Part shown: positions 8,604 to 10,780 of the stretch, in pieces
Position numbering within the stretch: the first letter of the stretch is position 1
Layout of the letters: each line of letters begins with the position of its first letter
DNA from: JAGTVG01 sp964389805
GTDB taxonomy: Bacteria > Bacteroidota > Bacteroidia > Cytophagales > Cyclobacteriaceae
Length of the DNA stretch: 10,780 bases
NCBI GenBank assembly: GCA_964389805.1
Contig: CAYMFU010000295.1
Location: 1 to 10,780, forward strand
Reading direction: 5' to 3'
Translations under genes and position numbers: made by a program
The notes under the pieces: model-generated
What the model was told of the DNA's origin: nothing
What the model saw: only the letters and a program-made list of their open reading frames with translations
Database searches by the model: none

Positions 8604-8632
8604 ATTATGATCCAATCATTTTGGATCATAAT
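8604..8632. promoter_or_regulatory. perfect 12-bp inverted repeat, candidate operator or 5' UTR hairpin
   Basis: The arms ATTATGATCCAA and TTGGATCATAAT are exact reverse complements around a 5-base spacer. It lies 24 bp before the relic ATG at 8580 and about 200 bp before the giant kinase. Neither side has a T-run, which argues against an intrinsic terminator. It fits an operator for a dimeric regulator, or, if transcription starts near 8686, a hairpin in the leader. No known site is recognised. Confidence 0.55.
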
Positions 8633-8691
8633 ACACTAGATCGACTTCTCATTTGATGTATTTTCTCCTCAAGTGCATTATGGCCAATCTT

Positions 8692-8720
8692 CAAATATAA
8701 AAAACTTTATTCAAGCACAA
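8692..8720 (-). promoter_or_regulatory. possible Bacteroidota-type promoter for the signalling operon
   Basis: On the minus strand the sequence TATATTTG (8699-8692) fits the TAnnTTTG -7 box described for Bacteroidota. A TTG at 8720-8718 lies 18 bases upstream, near the expected -33 position. Transcription would start around 8686 and run through the palindrome into the relic and giant kinase. The region is AT-rich, so a chance match is quite possible. Confidence 0.3.
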
Positions 8721-8940
8721 TGGAAGTATTTTAAAAATTGGTAAAAAAAATTCCGCTCATCTGAAAATCCTGCAATTTAAATAAGTCAAACTATTGAAAA
8801 TTTTCAGACTTAAATATTTTAAGATTTTGATTAATTTAGGGATTGTAGAAAAATGAATTTCAGAATATAAAATTTAACGCAATTAGCTAGGCGATTGGAA
8901 GAATCTAAAAACAGACTAAAACATATTTATAGGCAAGTCA

Positions 8941-10158
8941 TCAATAAAAACATAAATCCAATCCTCTGTAGGTTGGCACACGGTCAACAATTTCATTTTT
9001 TCGAACAAGAATGTACTCTTTGAAGTGCTCAGCTATCTCTCCGGCTTTAGCCGGCCGAAACAATACCGGATCACCAAGTTGTATCTCCTCTTTACCATTA
9101 TACTGAATAGGCGTTTGTACTTCTCCAAATCCTTCATTGCTTACCATCTTCATGCCTTCTGGCAGGAAAGGAACGGGTGATTTGTCAGGGGAAGGTTCCC
9201 CGCTGGCTATGAAACCCCCGCTTTTACATGTATAATAACCTTGTTCTGGTCTCCTGGTCACCTGCAAGGCAAAGCTTAGAGCCGGTAGACTTGAATTGTC
9301 TTTATAATAATCAAATAGATGAGATTGCAGAAATCCCGATCCTACGGTAACTTCGGTGATCCATGGCTCCCTGGAAGTAGATAACAGGCTCCCCGATCCT
9401 CCGCCATTGTAAAAATCCGGCTTAAAATTTTCCTCTAACAGATACTTGTGGATGGTCATACGCTTTTTGTAAACATCCTTTGTCGACAGGTGCTTTATGA
9501 ATTTTTTTGCAGGATTTAATATTGGAGTATAAGGATTCTTTTCACCCATTCCGGCAATCTGGGCTTCATATCCCATAAGACCCGAAATTTCAATATTCTC
9601 GACTTTCTGTACCTTTTCAAAAAGCTCTTTGAATTGCTCCAGCGTAAGTATTGGCGATCGATATACACCTAAATGAAGTCCGGCAGGTCTGTAGGACATA
9701 TCAATATCAATGCAGATCTTAGCTTTATAATTATTATCTGAACTGAATCTGGTCCAGAACTTTTCTATGGCCTTAACATGATCTACACAATCAACCATCA
9801 AGACCACGTTTTTCCCGGATTGGGTTAAGCTGAAAAATATCTCAATGTCATTGAAACTGAATGTCGGGTAAGCAATTAACAGATCGTCAAAGCCCAGGGT
9901 TGACAGGAATTGCGCTTCTTCCATTGAATAACACATAAGTCCCTGGAAATCACCTCCACCCCTTTTTTGAATGTATTTAATTATATCAGGAACTCTAATA
10001 CTTTTAGTGGCAATTCTTATTTTTTTACCAACCTTGCTAATATTATTAGAAACATTGATGATATTTTCATCCAGGCAATCAAGATTCACGATCATTACAG
10101 GGAGGGATTCCCTTTCAAGCATCATCTTCAATTTCCTATAATCCCAATTGCCAGGCAT
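8941..10158 (-). CDS. PLP-dependent amino-acid deaminase/aldolase-like enzyme (D-threonine aldolase / D-serine dehydratase group)
   Basis: A 405-residue protein with the alanine-racemase-like N-terminal barrel and a C-terminal beta domain of the COG3616 type. LPVMIVNLDCLDENI leads into RIATKSIRVP, where Lys52 is the likely Schiff-base lysine. A glycine-rich phosphate-binding loop, NGGGSGS, starts at Asn251 and is followed by TEVTVGSGFL. The C-terminal domain ends with VPTYRG. Family members cleave or deaminate D-hydroxy-amino acids such as D-threonine or D-serine. The metal-binding pair seen in characterised D-threonine aldolases and D-serine dehydratases (His-x-Asp or His-x-Cys) is not evident; the matching region reads PAKAGEIAEHF, with one His (378). 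I recall this PAKAGE form from uncharacterised relatives, so the exact reaction is uncertain. No signal peptide is seen. The gene starts 21 bp after the aldehyde dehydrogenase, so the two are probably co-transcribed. Confidence 0.8.
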   Translation of the reverse strand: MPGNWDYRKLKMMLERESLPVMIVNLDCLDENIINVSNNISKVGKKIRIATKSIRVPDIIKYIQKRGGGDFQGLMCYSMEEAQFLSTLGFDDLLIAYPTFSFNDIEIFFSLTQSGKNVVLMVDCVDHVKAIEKFWTRFSSDNNYKAKICIDIDMSYRPAGLHLGVYRSPILTLEQFKELFEKVQKVENIEISGLMGYEAQIAGMGEKNPYTPILNPAKKFIKHLSTKDVYKKRMTIHKYLLEENFKPDFYNGGGSGSLLSTSREPWITEVTVGSGFLQSHLFDYYKDNSSLPALSFALQVTRRPEQGYYTCKSGGFIASGEPSPDKSPVPFLPEGMKMVSNEGFGEVQTPIQYNGKEEIQLGDPVLFRPAKAGEIAEHFKEYILVRKNEIVDRVPTYRGLDLCFY

Positions 10159-10179
10159 AGTCGATCTTATTTATTTTGC

Positions 10180-10780
10180 TTATTCTCTCCCCTTTTTCCC
10201 TACTTTATTTGAATAGGATTCTAGCTTTAATCCACTGATCAGAAATTTAATAAAAGATCCTAACCCCTTGGAAAACAGGTTAACCGTCATATCCGAAAAA
10301 AGTTCATATTTCTTTCGGGTATATGGAAACCAGTTTGATTCGATGTTTGCGCTATCCTTATCAATTAATACCGATTTTACATTACAGAAGCTATGCAAGC
10401 CAATTTCACCTTTATAGCGCCCAAATCCACTGTTTTTGATTCCTCCAAAAGGAAGAGCAGGATTGCCCTCTGTAAGCATTACATTATTTATGGATACATT
10501 TCCGGTAACTATTGACCTGGCTACGCGGTCAGCCCGTTTTAAATCTTTCGACCAGACACTTGCCGATAATCCATAAGGAGAGTTGTTCGCTAGTGAAATA
10601 GCCTCTTCCTCGTTGGAGAACGGCAATAGAGGTAATAAAGGACCGAAAGTTTCATCTTTCATGATTTCCATTGTATCTGATACATTATCAATAATGGCTG
10701 GTGAAAGCAATTTTGATTCATCATCCCCTGGTGCGGAAATGACCTCTGCCAGTTTGTTCCTGGCATCTTCTAATTGTTTC
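10180..10780 (-). CDS. aldehyde dehydrogenase family protein, C-terminal part (5' end outside window)
   Basis: The reading frame is open from the window edge to a stop at 10180, giving about 199 residues. It carries clear aldehyde dehydrogenase marks: EIMKDETFGPLLPLLPF (the ExFGP motif, whose Glu helps position the nicotinamide cofactor), ANNSPYGLSASVWSKD, the GNVSINN segment and PFGGIKNSGFGRYKGEIGL. The catalytic Cys and general-base Glu would lie upstream, outside the window, so activity cannot be checked. There is no true start here: the TTG at 10710 is internal, and homologous sequence continues to the edge. After the core comes a tail of about 60 residues (WFPYTRKKYELF, then a mildly hydrophobic FIKFLISGLKL), which may contact the membrane as in ALDH3-like enzymes; that is inference. 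The neighbouring PLP aldolase-like enzyme could supply an aldehyde substrate. Confidence 0.88.
   Translation of the reverse strand, partial: KQLEDARNKLAEVISAPGDDESKLLSPAIIDNVSDTMEIMKDETFGPLLPLLPFSNEEEAISLANNSPYGLSASVWSKDLKRADRVARSIVTGNVSINNVMLTEGNPALPFGGIKNSGFGRYKGEIGLHSFCNVKSVLIDKDSANIESNWFPYTRKKYELFSDMTVNLFSKGLGSFIKFLISGLKLESYSNKVGKKGRE

Larger units (their letters stand above)
8581..8940. other. AT-rich intergenic region between the metabolic and signalling operons
   Basis: About 360 bp with no supportable gene on either strand. It holds the perfect inverted repeat at 8604-8632, a possible minus-strand promoter near 8692-8720, a self-complementary TGAAAATTTTCA at 8795-8806 and an A8 run at 8743-8750. 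No clear stem plus T-run terminator for the PLP-enzyme gene was found. The minus strand has a 24-codon open stretch ending near 8628 (KIGHNALEEKIHQMRS), too short to assign, which may be decayed coding DNA. Confidence 0.7.

Noticed and set aside
8628..8700. Short minus-strand reading frame KIGHNALEEKIHQMRS as a gene
   Set aside because: It has no suitable start, overlaps the possible promoter, and matches no family I can name; at most it is decayed coding DNA.
8743..8807. Terminator for the PLP-enzyme gene from the A8 run and the TGAAAATTTTCA palindrome
   Set aside because: The palindrome is short and AT-only in its core, lies about 45 bases from the T-run on the minus strand, and no GC-rich stem directly precedes the run.
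10180..10710. TTG at 10710 as the start of a short aldehyde dehydrogenase
   Set aside because: The frame stays open to the window edge and the peptide begins in the middle of the conserved fold, so the gene is simply cut by the window.

Overview
The window looks like a piece of a Bacteroidota chromosome. It is AT-rich, has no clear Shine-Dalgarno sequences before the starts, and carries gene families typical of that phylum: a histidine kinase built from ALERVR-type repeat modules, a FIST protein and a small DUF6616-like protein. Genus or order cannot be told from the sequence. Every supportable gene lies on the minus strand, so the transcription order runs from high to low coordinates.

Right end (about 8941-10780): two metabolic genes 21 bp apart. 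The first is the C-terminal part of an aldehyde dehydrogenase that runs off the edge. The second is a fold-type III PLP enzyme of the amino-acid deaminase / D-threonine aldolase-like group. An aldolase that releases an aldehyde next to an aldehyde oxidase is a sensible pair, but the substrate is unknown.

Middle (8581-8940): an AT-rich non-coding stretch. It holds a possible Bacteroidota-type promoter and a perfect 12-bp inverted repeat just before the signalling genes.

Left and centre (1-8580): a signalling cluster on the minus strand. It starts with a 59-codon remnant whose 3' part is the tail of a histidine-kinase ATPase domain and whose first codons resemble the start of a FIST gene. Its stop codon overlaps (ATGA) the start of a very large cytoplasmic sensor histidine kinase of 2556 residues. 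The kinase has twelve tandem modules of about 185-190 residues, each introduced by a conserved helical linker, then a complete HisKA/HATPase core with no receiver domain. A DUF6616-like gene follows after 30 bp, and the start of a FIST sensor gene after a further 26 bp.

The cluster looks like one intracellular sensing operon: many divergent sensor beads feed one kinase, accompanied by a separate FIST sensor. The kinase family is known in Bacteroidota. What stands out here is the number of modules, the near-identity of some linker DNA between otherwise divergent modules, and the deletion relic at the front of the operon.
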